From Bdellovibrionales bacterium (lineage in GTDB: Bacteria; Bdellovibrionota; UBA1018; JADZFF01), in assembly GCA_020850015.1 (NCBI GenBank), contig JADZFF010000064.1:1-44955 (forward strand): a DNA stretch of 44,955 bases, written 5' to 3'. Positions 30,423 to 39,411 of this stretch are shown in pieces. The notes under the pieces were generated by a model. That model searched no databases, was not told where the DNA came from, and worked only from the letters and a program-made list of their open reading frames with translations. The position numbers were made by a program, and so were the translations under genes. The first letter of the stretch is position 1; each line of letters begins with the position of its first letter.

Positions 30423-33038
30423 ATGATTCTCGCGCTTTTCCGGCTCGTTTCACTCAGGCAGCTCCGCCTGAAGCTCTCGCGAACCCTGCTGACCCTGCTG
30501 GGCGTGGGTCTTGGGATCGCCCTCACCACCGCGATCGACCTCATCAACCACTCCACGCTCGAGAGCTTCCGCAAGGACGTCGACACCGTGGCCGGCAAGG
30601 CCGAGCTCTCGATCACGGCGGGAAGCGCGGGCTTCCCCGAGGCCATCCTCGACGAGATCGAGGATTTTCCCGGCATTCAAGCCCTGAGCCCGCTCGTTCA
30701 GGCCAAGGGTTTCTTCACCCTGAAGGGCCGGCAATCCAGCGAGACCCTCGTGATCTTCGGCGTGGACATGCTCCGCGAGAAGGCCGCGCGCGACTACAAG
30801 ACCCTGGACACCGGCGGCCAGGAGGTCGATCCGCTCGAGTTCCTCGCCCAGCCTGACAGCATCATCGTCACCCAGGTCTTCGCCGAGGAGCACGGGCTCA
30901 AGCCCGGGAGCCCCATCGGCATCTCCACCTCCACCGGCCTCAAGAAACTCGTCATCCGCGGCGTGCTCGCGCCCGAGGGGCCGGCCACGGCCTTTGGCGG
31001 CAGCCTCGCCATCATGGACATCGAGGCGGCGCGGCTGCACTTCGCGAAGGAGGGCAAGCTCGACCGCATCGACGTCGTGCCGAAGAAGGGCCAGAACGCG
31101 CGCGCCCTGGGCGACGCGCTTCAGAAGGCCGTGGGCGACGGCGTGGTCGTCACGCGCCCCGAGACCCGCGCCGAGTCCATGGAAAACATGGTGGCGAGCT
31201 TCCAGGCCGTGCTGAGCTTCCTGGGATCGCTCGCGCTGGTGGTGGGCCTCTTTATGGTGGTGAACTCGGTGGGCATCTCCGTGGCGGAGCGACGGGGCGA
31301 GATCGGCACCTACCGATCGCTCGGGGCGCCCCGCAGGGCGATCCTCTGGATCTTCATCGGCGAAGCCGTGGCCATCGGGTTCGCCGGAGCGGCGCTCGGG
31401 CTTGTCCTGGGCCGCGCGCTCGCCGAGCTCATGCTCGGGCCCGTGGTGTCCTCGATGCAGTCGCAGTTCGTCGACAACTTCTACGTGAAATCCATCGTCT
31501 TCGGACCGAGGCAGATCCTCGGCACCCTGGCCTTCGGCGTGGTGGCGTCGGCTCTGGCGGCGCTCCACCCGGCCTGGAAGGCGACGAGGGTGGAGCCGGT
31601 GGAGGCGCTCCGGCAGTCGCGGCTCGGAGCCGAGGCACCGGAGAAGAAGGGCCCAAGCTGGGGCAAACGCCTGCCGAAGATCGGCTCAGCGATGCTTCTC
31701 TATCTCGCGGCGGCTTCCCTGCTCGGAATCACGGGTTCCCACCCCGCGCTCGAGGCGCTGCACGCGCTGTTCGCCGTGGCCGGCGCGGCCACCGTGGCGC
31801 CCGCGGGCGCGCTGATCCTGGTCCGCGTCATCCGCCGGTTCCTCGCCCGCCGGAACCGCACGATCCCGCGGCTCGGGGCCGAGAACCTGCTCCGCGCGCC
31901 CAAACGCACCGCGAGCAACGTGATGACCCTCATGGTTGGGCTGCTGCTCGTGATCATCGTGGCCACGGTGAACAGCAGCTTCCGGAGCAGCATCCTCTCT
32001 TGGTTCGACCGCACCCTCAACGCCGATATCATCGTCTCCTCGAGCGGGCAGGTGATCAGCTTCCAGACCCAACCCTTGCATGAGGACGTGGGCCGCGAGA
32101 TCGCCGTCGTGCCCGGCGTGGACGCCACCGTGGAGACCCCCCCCCGCTCCATGCGGTTCATCCACGTGAATTACGCGGGCGAGCAGCTGGGCATGAAGGC
32201 CGTGGGCGAGCCCCAGACTCCGAAGGATTACTACTCCATCGACGTGAAGGATCGCGACGCGCGAACGGCCGTGCGGGCCTTCTTCAACCCAGGCCACCCT
32301 CGGGCCTTCGTCTCCGAGAACTTCGTGCTTCACTTCGGGAAGAAAACCGGCGACCGCATCATCCTTCCCTCCCCCTCTGGACCGGTGGAGCTGCTCATCG
32401 AGGGCATCGTCACGGATTTCGCGAACCCGCGGGGAGTGATCTACATCCCCCAACGCACCTACCGCCAGCTCTGGAAGGATCCGCTCGTGAACGTGTTCGC
32501 CGTGAACGTGAAGGAAGGGTTCGACCCGGACCAGGTCCGGCTCGAGATCGACCGCCGGTTCGGCGAGGCGCGCGGCATCGTCACCACCTCCAACGCCGCC
32601 CTTCGCCGCCAGTTCGAGTCCGTGGTGGACCGAAGTTTCGCCATGACCCGCGCCGTGGAGTTCGCGGCCCTGGGAGTGGCGCTGCTCGGCCTCATGAACA
32701 CCCTGCTCATCGGGGTGATGGAGCGCATGCGGGAGCTGGGCACCCTTCGCGCCGTGGGCATGTCGCGCGGGCAGATGGCCCGGATGATCGTGTGGGAGTC
32801 GCTCTTCACGGGGCTGCTGACGGGCCTGATGGCCTCGGTCATCGGAGGCTGGATCAGCTACTTCTGGATGAAAGACAGCCTCTCGACGATCCTGGGCTGG
32901 GTCGTGGACTTCCACTTCCCTTGGGGCTCGGTGAGCTGGACGCTCGCGCTCGGGCTGTTCGTCGGGGCGCTCGCCGCGCTATTTCCGGCCCGGCGCGCGG
33001 CGGGGCTTGAGATCCGTGAGGCGCTCTCGTACGAGTGA
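30423..33038 (+). CDS. FtsX/MacB-type ABC transporter permease, double-domain
   Basis: An 871-aa inner-membrane protein with the MacB_PCD/FtsX arrangement twice. The N-terminal helix (LKLSRTLLTLLGVGLGIAL) is followed by a periplasmic domain, three helices with SVAERRGEIGTYRSLGAPRR, a second N-terminal-type helix (NVMTLMVGLLLVIIV), a second periplasmic domain, and three helices with GVMERMRELGTLRAVGMSR. It resembles the LolC/E-MacB-YbbP group (YbbP-like large permeases, about 800-870 aa). Such permeases need a separate ATPase, usually adjacent, but none is in this window. ATG 30423 gives the usual short cytoplasmic start. trmO follows 7 nt later. The substrate may be lipoproteins or lipids, by family. 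Confidence 0.9.
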   Translation: MILALFRLVSLRQLRLKLSRTLLTLLGVGLGIALTTAIDLINHSTLESFRKDVDTVAGKAELSITAGSAGFPEAILDEIEDFPGIQALSPLVQAKGFFTLKGRQSSETLVIFGVDMLREKAARDYKTLDTGGQEVDPLEFLAQPDSIIVTQVFAEEHGLKPGSPIGISTSTGLKKLVIRGVLAPEGPATAFGGSLAIMDIEAARLHFAKEGKLDRIDVVPKKGQNARALGDALQKAVGDGVVVTRPETRAESMENMVASFQAVLSFLGSLALVVGLFMVVNSVGISVAERRGEIGTYRSLGAPRRAILWIFIGEAVAIGFAGAALGLVLGRALAELMLGPVVSSMQSQFVDNFYVKSIVFGPRQILGTLAFGVVASALAALHPAWKATRVEPVEALRQSRLGAEAPEKKGPSWGKRLPKIGSAMLLYLAAASLLGITGSHPALEALHALFAVAGAATVAPAGALILVRVIRRFLARRNRTIPRLGAENLLRAPKRTASNVMTLMVGLLLVIIVATVNSSFRSSILSWFDRTLNADIIVSSSGQVISFQTQPLHEDVGREIAVVPGVDATVETPPRSMRFIHVNYAGEQLGMKAVGEPQTPKDYYSIDVKDRDARTAVRAFFNPGHPRAFVSENFVLHFGKKTGDRIILPSPSGPVELLIEGIVTDFANPRGVIYIPQRTYRQLWKDPLVNVFAVNVKEGFDPDQVRLEIDRRFGEARGIVTTSNAALRRQFESVVDRSFAMTRAVEFAALGVALLGLMNTLLIGVMERMRELGTLRAVGMSRGQMARMIVWESLFTGLLTGLMASVIGGWISYFWMKDSLSTILGWVVDFHFPWGSVSWTLALGLFVGALAALFPARRAAGLEIREALSYE

Positions 33039-33045
33039 AGACGCA

Positions 33046-33774
33046 ATGAGCGACAGCTACTCATTCGAGCCCATCGGCCGCCTCAAATCGGACTACGCGG
33101 AGAAGTTCGCGGTGCCCCGGCAATCCGGGCTCGTGCCAGAGGCCCGTTCCGAGCTCGCGCTCGAAGGAAGGCTCGCGGCCTCCGTCGACGGCCTCGAGGG
33201 TTTCTCGCATGTCTGGGTTCTGTTCGTGTTCCACCTCAGCCAGGGAAAGAGCGCGGGGCGTCTGGCCACGGCGCGGCCGCCGAGGCTCGGAGGCCGCAAA
33301 CGCGTGGGAGTGCTGGCGTCGCGCTCCCCATTCCGGCCCAACCCGCTGGGGCTCTCCCTGGTGCGCCTGGAGACCGTGAAGCGCAGCCGGGGGCGCGCCG
33401 TGCTCGTGCTCCGCGGAGGGGATTTCGTGACGGGCACGCCGGTGCTCGACGTGAAACCCTACCTCCCCTGGGCCGACTCCGTGCGCGGCGCCCGGGCCGG
33501 CTGGGCGGCCGAGCCCCCACCGCGCCAGAAGGTGCGCTTCACGCGCGAGGCCTCGGTGCAGCTTCGCGCGGCCGAGGCCCGCTCGGGCAGGAAGGAGCTC
33601 CGCAGGCTCATCGTGAACGCGCTTTCGCTCGATCCGCGGCCGCCCAACTGGAAAGACGGCGCCTACGCGGCCTGGCTCGGAGACTGGAACGTGAGATGGG
33701 AGCAGCGCGGGGCCGACTGCGCGGTCACGGGCCTGGAGCCCAGAGTTCCCCGGGAGCAGTCGCCGCGTCCCTGA
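33046..33774 (+). CDS. trmO: tRNA (adenine(37)-N6)-methyltransferase TrmO (TsaA family)
   Basis: A 242-aa protein with the TsaA/TrmO barrel motifs: FEPIGRLKSDY, LEGFSHVWVLFVFH, VGVLASRSPFRPNPLGLSL and GGDFVTGTPVLDVKPYLPWADS. The family N6-methylates t6A37 of tRNA-Thr with S-adenosylmethionine. Length and the C-terminal small domain match E. coli TrmO (about 235 aa). It starts 7 nt after the permease stop, probably cotranscribed. Its last 50 nt overlap the 3' end of the convergent secreted zincin gene. Confidence 0.93.
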   Translation: MSDSYSFEPIGRLKSDYAEKFAVPRQSGLVPEARSELALEGRLAASVDGLEGFSHVWVLFVFHLSQGKSAGRLATARPPRLGGRKRVGVLASRSPFRPNPLGLSLVRLETVKRSRGRAVLVLRGGDFVTGTPVLDVKPYLPWADSVRGARAGWAAEPPPRQKVRFTREASVQLRAAEARSGRKELRRLIVNALSLDPRPPNWKDGAYAAWLGDWNVRWEQRGADCAVTGLEPRVPREQSPRP

Positions 33775-35326
33775 GCGCGGGCGGGAGCGCGTCCGTCATC
33801 CGGCCCGTGCCGTCGGAGCGCCACTGCATCACCTTCAGCCCATCCGTCGAGCTGCAGTTCATCGTGACTTGGGGAAGCGGCGGGAAACCTGGCTCGGGGA
33901 AGACAAAGACCTCGCGCGCGGGCTGGCACTGCCAGTCGGTGAGGCCGCCGCCGCCGAAGGAGATCCGAGCCGCCCACCCGCCCTGGCTCCCACGCCAGAT
34001 GAACCCCAAGTACACCGCCTGATCCACCCCCACGATCGTGGCGGGCCGGCCGGTGGGAGGAAAAGACGCCGGCGAGGCCGAGCGAAGACCATGGAGCACC
34101 TGGTTATCGACGAGCGTGCCCAGGAAGGATTCCAGGTCGAAACAGAGTTCGGGGCGGTTCGTGAGCTGATCGCAGAGCGTACCCAGGAATTTCCCGCTGA
34201 GCTCGAGGTCCGCCCGATACTCATAGAGTCGGTTCATGAACGCATCCCTCCCGATGAAGGGAATGTCCGGAAGCCTGCGCGCTTCCTCCGCGAGCTCGCG
34301 CACGGCGCGCGCGAAGGAGAACGCGAAATTCCCCGGAAGGGAGCCGGTGCGCACAAAGGCCTCCCAAACCGCATGGCGCATGGGATCCCCGCGCCGGTGC
34401 GGCGGGAGCCAGAGGCTCTCGGAAAGCGGCCAGCTGTGCTGGTTCATCGTGCGCAGGCAGGAGAACAGCCCGGTGGCCGGGTTGAGGCGCGCGGAGTAAC
34501 AGGGGTTCGCCACGTAGAGCTGCGCGGCGAGGTCAGCCAAGGCCTCATGGACCGCGGGAAGCTTCATCTTCTTCGAGATCTGGCCGCTCTTGCGCCAGGT
34601 TCCGTACACCAGGGCGTGCCCGATCTCGTGGAACACCACCGACTCGTCCAGAAAGGGATGCTTCTGGATCCACGGCTGGCTCGTGCGCCCCAGCACGATG
34701 AAGTCGCAGTCCAGCTGGCTGCGGTAGGAGAAGAAACCGTTGTCGGGGTCGAACCCCGGAAGCGCGCGCGACTCGTCCAGCACGGCCTCGATGTAGCGCT
34801 TCGCCCGATTCTTCCACTCGCGCAGGGGCTGGTGCTCGGCCGCCCGGAGGAAAGCCTCACCGTAGAAAGGGGGATACTGGCAGGAGAACTTCCGGACCGC
34901 CTCCTCCACCGCCGACACCTGGGTGGCATGCCTCACCTCGCGCGTAAGACGCCTGAGGTCTCCGAAGAACCGTGAGCCGTAAAGCCGCGTGATGGCCTGC
35001 CGCTTGGGGATCGACGGGTCGGGCTGAACGTAGATCCGGATCAACTTTTCCGGGAGGGCCATACCAGACGCTTCCCAGAACCGGATGAAGTCATGGGCGG
35101 CCGGCACCAGGTGCTCGGCCAGCTCCTCGTACTCGCCGCTCGAAACGAGCGCGTGGTTCACGCGAATCCGGGGCTTGGCCGCGGGGTACTCGATCGCGGG
35201 AAATGCGGGCGGGACGGCGCTATCTCCCTGGACGGTGGCTTCTTCCCCTCCGGCCCAGGCCGCGTTCGTAGCGCTCGCCGCGCAGCAAACCAGGAGAAAC
35301 GCAGGGGTGAGAGCCCGAAAACACAT
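33725..35326 (-). CDS. Secreted zincin-type metalloprotease-like protein
   Basis: A 533-aa protein with a Sec signal (FRALTPAFLLVCCAASATNA). VVFHEIGHALVYG supplies HExxH (His233, Glu234, His237), and HEALAD 24 residues later supplies Glu261, the gluzincin-like third ligand spacing. The region before it (about 60-200) and the C-terminal part (about 380-533, beta-rich, with GFIWRGSQGGWAARISFGGG) are unrecognised. It is likely an exported peptidase. The promoter at 35333-35361 places transcription start at the ATG. Convergent with trmO with a 50-nt coding overlap. Confidence 0.75.
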   Translation of the reverse strand: MCFRALTPAFLLVCCAASATNAAWAGGEEATVQGDSAVPPAFPAIEYPAAKPRIRVNHALVSSGEYEELAEHLVPAAHDFIRFWEASGMALPEKLIRIYVQPDPSIPKRQAITRLYGSRFFGDLRRLTREVRHATQVSAVEEAVRKFSCQYPPFYGEAFLRAAEHQPLREWKNRAKRYIEAVLDESRALPGFDPDNGFFSYRSQLDCDFIVLGRTSQPWIQKHPFLDESVVFHEIGHALVYGTWRKSGQISKKMKLPAVHEALADLAAQLYVANPCYSARLNPATGLFSCLRTMNQHSWPLSESLWLPPHRRGDPMRHAVWEAFVRTGSLPGNFAFSFARAVRELAEEARRLPDIPFIGRDAFMNRLYEYRADLELSGKFLGTLCDQLTNRPELCFDLESFLGTLVDNQVLHGLRSASPASFPPTGRPATIVGVDQAVYLGFIWRGSQGGWAARISFGGGGLTDWQCQPAREVFVFPEPGFPPLPQVTMNCSSTDGLKVMQWRSDGTGRMTDALPPALRDAATAPGELWAPGP

Positions 35327-35332
35327 CCGCTC

Positions 35333-35361
35333 TCATTACCTTTTGTAACGCACCACGTCAA
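35333..35361 (-). promoter_or_regulatory. Leaderless promoter of the secreted zincin gene
   Basis: On the minus strand TTGACG (35361-35356), exactly 17 nt, then TAATGA (35338-35333), 6 nt and ATG (35326). The predicted start site is the A of the start codon, and there is no room for a Shine-Dalgarno sequence in the transcript. Confidence 0.6.
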
Positions 35362-35388
35362 TTCATTTCTTCATGCGATTCCAGGGGC

Positions 35389-36357
35389 TTAGACTGGAAC
35401 CCAGAAGTGAGCCATTGGCCCTGGTGTGACCTCGACTTCGGTGGGCCCGGACAGGGGATGCAGCTCACCGTCGAGCGTGATGCCTCCGCCCAGGCGGGCC
35501 ACGAGCCGCTCCGCGCCCGCGGCTTGAAACAGGCCCAGATGGGCGAGGGTTCCGGGGTCGCCCCAGCCTGCCAGAAGCCGGGGCACATGCCTCGCCAGAT
35601 CGCGAAGCTCCATCCCGTTGGCGGCCACGTGAAAGGTCCCGGGCTCAAGCGCGGCGGGCGAAAAGGGCCTGATTCCGAGGCTGAGCCTCGGGACCGTCCC
35701 CGCCAGGAGCGAAAGACAGGAGAGCTCAGGGTCTCCGTCGACCACTCCTCCTTCCACGCGCATTCCGAGCGCCGCACGCTCGAAAAGCGAGCCGTCGCGG
35801 CCCAAAGCCGCCCGAACGATGGTCTGCCCGGCCACCACCAACGCGTCCCACGGCCCCGGGCGGGCGGCCCGGGCGTAGTAGGCGCGGAGCACCCGCTCCC
35901 CCACTCCCCATGCCATGAAAAATCCGTACAGCGGGGCCGCATCGCCGATTCGGACGCGGAGGGTGGGCACCGCGCGAAGCGCCGCGAGCCTGCCCTCGCT
36001 CCAACGCTGGAGAGTGGTAGCACCCGAGCCCCGAATGCCGAGCCAGGAACTGAGGAAGTTGATCGTGCCCCCACGTACGGCCAGAAGCGTGGGAAGCGCG
36101 GCCCCTTCCCCGCGCGCGCGGATCCAGGCCGTGATGCCGCGGCTCACGGAACCGTCGCCCCCGTAGAAACACAAGGTGCCCGAGCGTCGCTCCGGATGAG
36201 CCGAAAGTTCCTGAAGGACCTGATCCAGCTCCTCGAGATTGTGGGTCACGCGCACGTCGGGCCTGCGCGGCGCGAGCGCCCGGGCCATCTTCGCCTCGGC
36301 GCCGGCGCACCTGCGCGCGTGCGGATTCAGAACGACGGTGAGCGGCCCGGCCGTCAC
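35389..36357 (-). CDS. Diacylglycerol/lipid kinase family protein (DAGKc)
   Basis: A 322-aa protein of the YegS/DgkB type. VVLNPHARR near the start, CFYGGDGSVSRGI (GGDG at 66-69, nucleotide binding) and LLAVRGGTINFLS (GGTxN) are the catalytic-domain motifs. The C-terminal TLDGELHPLSGPTEVEVTPG is the usual lid strand. Such kinases phosphorylate diacylglycerol, sphingoid bases or related lipids with ATP. The GTG start overlaps the psd stop as GTGA, so the two genes are translationally coupled, which points to membrane-lipid metabolism. The natural substrate is not known. Confidence 0.88.
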   Translation of the reverse strand: MTAGPLTVVLNPHARRCAGAEAKMARALAPRRPDVRVTHNLEELDQVLQELSAHPERRSGTLCFYGGDGSVSRGITAWIRARGEGAALPTLLAVRGGTINFLSSWLGIRGSGATTLQRWSEGRLAALRAVPTLRVRIGDAAPLYGFFMAWGVGERVLRAYYARAARPGPWDALVVAGQTIVRAALGRDGSLFERAALGMRVEGGVVDGDPELSCLSLLAGTVPRLSLGIRPFSPAALEPGTFHVAANGMELRDLARHVPRLLAGWGDPGTLAHLGLFQAAGAERLVARLGGGITLDGELHPLSGPTEVEVTPGPMAHFWVPV

Positions 36358-37244
36358 GCGGAGGCCACCGCTTCACCGAGCCGAACCGCGGTCTCGCGGC
36401 CCGCCTCGGTCTGGGCGAGCAGATCGGCGTCGGGCTTCCAGCGCCCCGGCTCGCCCATCAGCACCACCGTGGAGCCTCCGAACAGGAAGTAGCCCTTCTC
36501 CTCGCCGCGCGCGTGGGGTTTCGACTCGTCATGCGACTGCACGATGCGCCCCACGCAAAGCGCGCCCACCTCGACGCAGGCCAGAAGCCCGAAGTTCGCG
36601 CTCTCGAGCACGGCCACGCGGCGCTCGTTCGTGAAAAGGATGTCCTCCCGCCGCGCGAGCGCGATCGGGCTCACGGAGTGCAGGGGGCCATGGAGGGTGT
36701 AGGCGTCGAGCGTGCGGCCCGCGTCGGGATAGTGGTAGCGGTGGTAATCCGTGGGGCAAAGGCGCGCGATCATGAGCGGGCCGCCCGACAGGCGCTCCGC
36801 CCAACCGCCCCGCTCGCCCAGGAGGGCCGAGGCCGAGATACGGCTCCCCTTCACGGGATAGCGTCCAGCGGGGCCGGTCTTGGCATAAGCCACGTACTTG
36901 CCCTCCGCGAACGCGGGCAGGCGCTTGGGAGCGCTTTCCCAGGGGCGCACGCCCTCGCGGAAGCGCCGGATGAAGAAGTCGTTGAAGCTGCGGAACCCCG
37001 GATCCACGTACTCGTCCATGGGGATCTTGAAGTCGCGGATGAAAGGCTTGATCTTGCGGCGGCTCAGCGCCGAGCTCTGTACGGCGCCGTAGACCCGACT
37101 GAAGGGCCTCCGCGTGAGCAGAGTCGCCGTCAGGGCCCGCCCCGGGGCGGTTTCATAAATCCACCGCATGAATTTCTCGCCGTACACGGCTTCCGTGGCC
37201 AGCCGGCCCGCGCGCCGGTCCCAGTACTGGATGTCGGTTCCCAT
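36354..37244 (-). CDS. psd: Phosphatidylserine decarboxylase proenzyme
   Basis: A 296-aa enzyme that converts phosphatidylserine to phosphatidylethanolamine at the inner membrane. Seen: FRSFNDFFIRRF, LCPTDYHRYHYPDAG (catalytic His region) and the self-cleavage site in FLFGGSTVVL, where Ser258 would become the pyruvoyl group (the family motif is xGST). ATG 37244 is chosen because the usual N-terminus begins close to IQYWDRRAG. TAGGCT lies 7 nt upstream, a candidate leaderless -10. The lipid kinase gene follows with a 4-nt overlap. Confidence 0.95.
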   Translation of the reverse strand: MGTDIQYWDRRAGRLATEAVYGEKFMRWIYETAPGRALTATLLTRRPFSRVYGAVQSSALSRRKIKPFIRDFKIPMDEYVDPGFRSFNDFFIRRFREGVRPWESAPKRLPAFAEGKYVAYAKTGPAGRYPVKGSRISASALLGERGGWAERLSGGPLMIARLCPTDYHRYHYPDAGRTLDAYTLHGPLHSVSPIALARREDILFTNERRVAVLESANFGLLACVEVGALCVGRIVQSHDESKPHARGEEKGYFLFGGSTVVLMGEPGRWKPDADLLAQTEAGRETAVRLGEAVASA

Positions 37245-37251
37245 GCCGGGA

Positions 37252-37257
37252 AGCCTA
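37252..37257 (-). promoter_or_regulatory. Candidate leaderless -10 box of psd
   Basis: TAGGCT on the minus strand, 7 nt before the ATG at 37244. No -35 box was recognised; supported only by position. Confidence 0.3.
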
Positions 37258-37296
37258 ACACAAAGGCCACGCCCCCCCATGGGTACCGGAGGCCCG

Positions 37297-38259
37297 TCAG
37301 ATGCTCGGAACGGCGCCCCTGGATCGTGCGACGCCACCCAATACCGGTCCCAGGGCCTGGCGCTCCACGGCGTCGGCCTCCGAGGCGCGGATGCCGGTAC
37401 CCGAGGGCCCGCCACGCGGTGCATCCGCCGACGTACGTTCGCTCAGGCGCGTACACTCGGCCTCATAAAGCTCCGGGTAGTACAGGAACTTGATCCACGC
37501 CTCGTCGCCCGCGCTTGGCACGCCGCCGTTGTTCCAGTCGTCGTTGCAGTAATTCATGATCGAGTCCTCGTCCCAGGGGCCGAGATGGAGGTCGGGCCTC
37601 GAGCCCTGCGCGGGAGGCGCGTCGCCGCAGGCCTCGCCGGGGCCGGTGGGAGTATCCTCGCGGTTCTGCTCGTGCGTAAGCCCAAGGGCGTGGCCGAACT
37701 CGTGCGCGGCGATCTTGCGGATGCAGCTCTCACGGACCGCGGCGTTGGCCATGCAGCTTGGCTGCCAGACGTTGTAAGTGAAATTCAAGATCATCTCGCC
37801 GTGGCGGTCGCGCAGCCCCCTCCCGAGCTCCGTCACGCGCGGGTTCTCGTCGGCCACCCGGATGCGGATGCCGCCGGAGTTGCCCTCCGAGCAGCGCGTC
37901 CAGCCCACGAAACGCATGCGGCGCGACTCGGGGATCCCCGGCACGTTCAGGATGCGCCCCCAGGTCTGCTCGATCTGATCGCGCGTCCACTGCCGTTCCT
38001 GGTCGCGGGCCGGGTCGTAGGACTCGTCCTGCCAGCAGACCGGGATCTGCCGCAGGTCCCAGATCTCGGCCGACCGCGCGGAAAGCGCGGAGACCACCAC
38101 CCCGATCTCGGAGTCGTCGGGCACCGTGCCGCCTCGAGCCTCGAGCCCGTCGCAGTACCAGGGTTCCGGATCCGTGCAGCCCCGGTTTCCCATCGAAATC
38201 GGGGCGGCCAAGAGGAGCAGGAACGTCACTGCCAATCGGCGGCGAGAATTGAGTTTCAT
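37297..38259 (-). CDS. Secreted metzincin metalloprotease
   Basis: A 320-aa protein with an export signal (MKLNSRRRLAVTFLLLLAAP). A Cys at 28 follows NRG, so a lipoprotein is possible but the lipobox is poor. The full metzincin motif AAHEFGHALGLTHEQNR is present (His186, Glu187, His190, Gly193, His196), and DEDSIMNYC is the Met-turn, closest to the astacin/matrixin style. Several Cys pairs suit an extracellular fold. GGAG lies 8 nt before the ATG, so this gene uses a normal leader. The 52-nt gap to psd contains psd's own candidate promoter. Expected to be an active exported protease. Confidence 0.9.
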   Translation of the reverse strand: MKLNSRRRLAVTFLLLLAAPISMGNRGCTDPEPWYCDGLEARGGTVPDDSEIGVVVSALSARSAEIWDLRQIPVCWQDESYDPARDQERQWTRDQIEQTWGRILNVPGIPESRRMRFVGWTRCSEGNSGGIRIRVADENPRVTELGRGLRDRHGEMILNFTYNVWQPSCMANAAVRESCIRKIAAHEFGHALGLTHEQNREDTPTGPGEACGDAPPAQGSRPDLHLGPWDEDSIMNYCNDDWNNGGVPSAGDEAWIKFLYYPELYEAECTRLSERTSADAPRGGPSGTGIRASEADAVERQALGPVLGGVARSRGAVPSI

Positions 38260-38431
38260 CGTGGATCTCCCTCAGACGGAACCGGGGAGCCCCCGGCCAC
38301 GCGTCGTTTTCCTGCCTGGCTCAATCATTCGATTTCGCAAGGAGGGTGCCACCACGAAGACAGCCAGAGGCCCTTCCGCGGGCAGGAGGGAACGCCCGTG
38401 TCTTCCCGGACCTATGGGTTGCCTTGACGAC

Positions 38432-39376
38432 TCACAGCCAGATCGACAGCACCACCGACGCCGCCGATGCCGCGAGCGTGCCGATCATGAGGCGCTCCAC
38501 GCCCTCCCGGATCGGCGGCGCTTTGAGGGGCTTCTTCAGGAAGGGCAGGCACTTCAAGAGCAGATGCGCCCAGAGGCAGGCGGGCAGGAGCCAGGGAAGA
38601 AGCACGAGCGGGGTCCAGGCGGCGGAACCGAGCGACCAAAAGGCCAGCCCTTGGCTGAGAATCCCCAATCCCCGCACGACGACGGTCACCGGCCGGGGCC
38701 CATAGAGCTTGCTGTAGGTGATGTAGGCCGTCTCCTCTCGGGTGCCGCGGATCTTCCGGCCCAGCTCCCACTGCGTGAATCCCAGGGCCACGGCCGCGAG
38801 GTACGCGACGGCGCCCGGAGGAACACCCGCTGCGCCGGGGGCGTCGGCCTGGCCTGGAAACCAGAAGAAGCTCAGGACGTAGAACTGCTGGAGAGCCACC
38901 ACGGGATGGTGGGTGAGAAAGGCCGCCGTAAGCCGCGGGCGGATCCAAGCTTCCGCGAAGAACCACCGGTACGTGCCCCCGCCAAAAAGAAGCAGTAGAA
39001 TGACGGCGAACAAGGGGCCCTTCCCCACGAAGGGAAGATTCGCCGCGAGCACCAGCGTGTTGAGCGCCACCATCAGGAGCTTGAGGTCCCGCAGGCTCAC
39101 CGTTCCCTTCACGAGCGGTCGGTTCGGGAAGTTCACGGGATCCGTTCGGTGATCCTTCACCTCGTCGTACACGCGAAGAAGAATCACGAAGGCCACCGTG
39201 GCCAGGCCGCCCAGCCCGAGCTCCAGTGCGGGGACCTGCAGATAGAAGAAGAACCGACTCAGGACCCAATGGCAGACGGCGAAGGTGGCGAATATGCCCA
39301 GCTGCGAGGGAAACAGGGGAACCATCTCGCGAATGAATCGCCCCCAGCGGCCAGCCATCGTGGAACCCTTTTTCAT
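38432..39376 (-). CDS. UbiA-family prenyltransferase
   Basis: A 314-aa integral membrane protein with about eight to nine helices. The first Asp-rich motif VYDEVKDHRTD (Asp71, Asp75, Asp79) is followed by FPNRPLVKGTVSLRDL, and the second conserved loop ELGRKIRGTREETAYITYS matches the UbiA pattern E-xx-RKI-R. UbiA enzymes join an isoprenoid diphosphate to an aromatic ring or, in archaeal-type lipid synthesis, to a glycerol-phosphate lipid; the acceptor cannot be told here. It is divergent from the aminotransferase-reductase operon across 117 bp, and has its own leaderless promoter. A CarS-like gene in that operon makes a lipid acceptor worth considering. Confidence 0.9.
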   Translation of the reverse strand: MKKGSTMAGRWGRFIREMVPLFPSQLGIFATFAVCHWVLSRFFFYLQVPALELGLGGLATVAFVILLRVYDEVKDHRTDPVNFPNRPLVKGTVSLRDLKLLMVALNTLVLAANLPFVGKGPLFAVILLLLFGGGTYRWFFAEAWIRPRLTAAFLTHHPVVALQQFYVLSFFWFPGQADAPGAAGVPPGAVAYLAAVALGFTQWELGRKIRGTREETAYITYSKLYGPRPVTVVVRGLGILSQGLAFWSLGSAAWTPLVLLPWLLPACLWAHLLLKCLPFLKKPLKAPPIREGVERLMIGTLAASAASVVLSIWL

Positions 39377-39382
39377 TTTCCG

Positions 39383-39411
39383 AGTATGACCAATGACTTG
39401 ACTCCCCTCAA
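39383..39411 (-). promoter_or_regulatory. Leaderless promoter of the UbiA-family gene
   Basis: On the minus strand TTGAGG (39411-39406), 17 nt, CATACT (39388-39383), 6 nt and ATG (39376). Confidence 0.55.
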
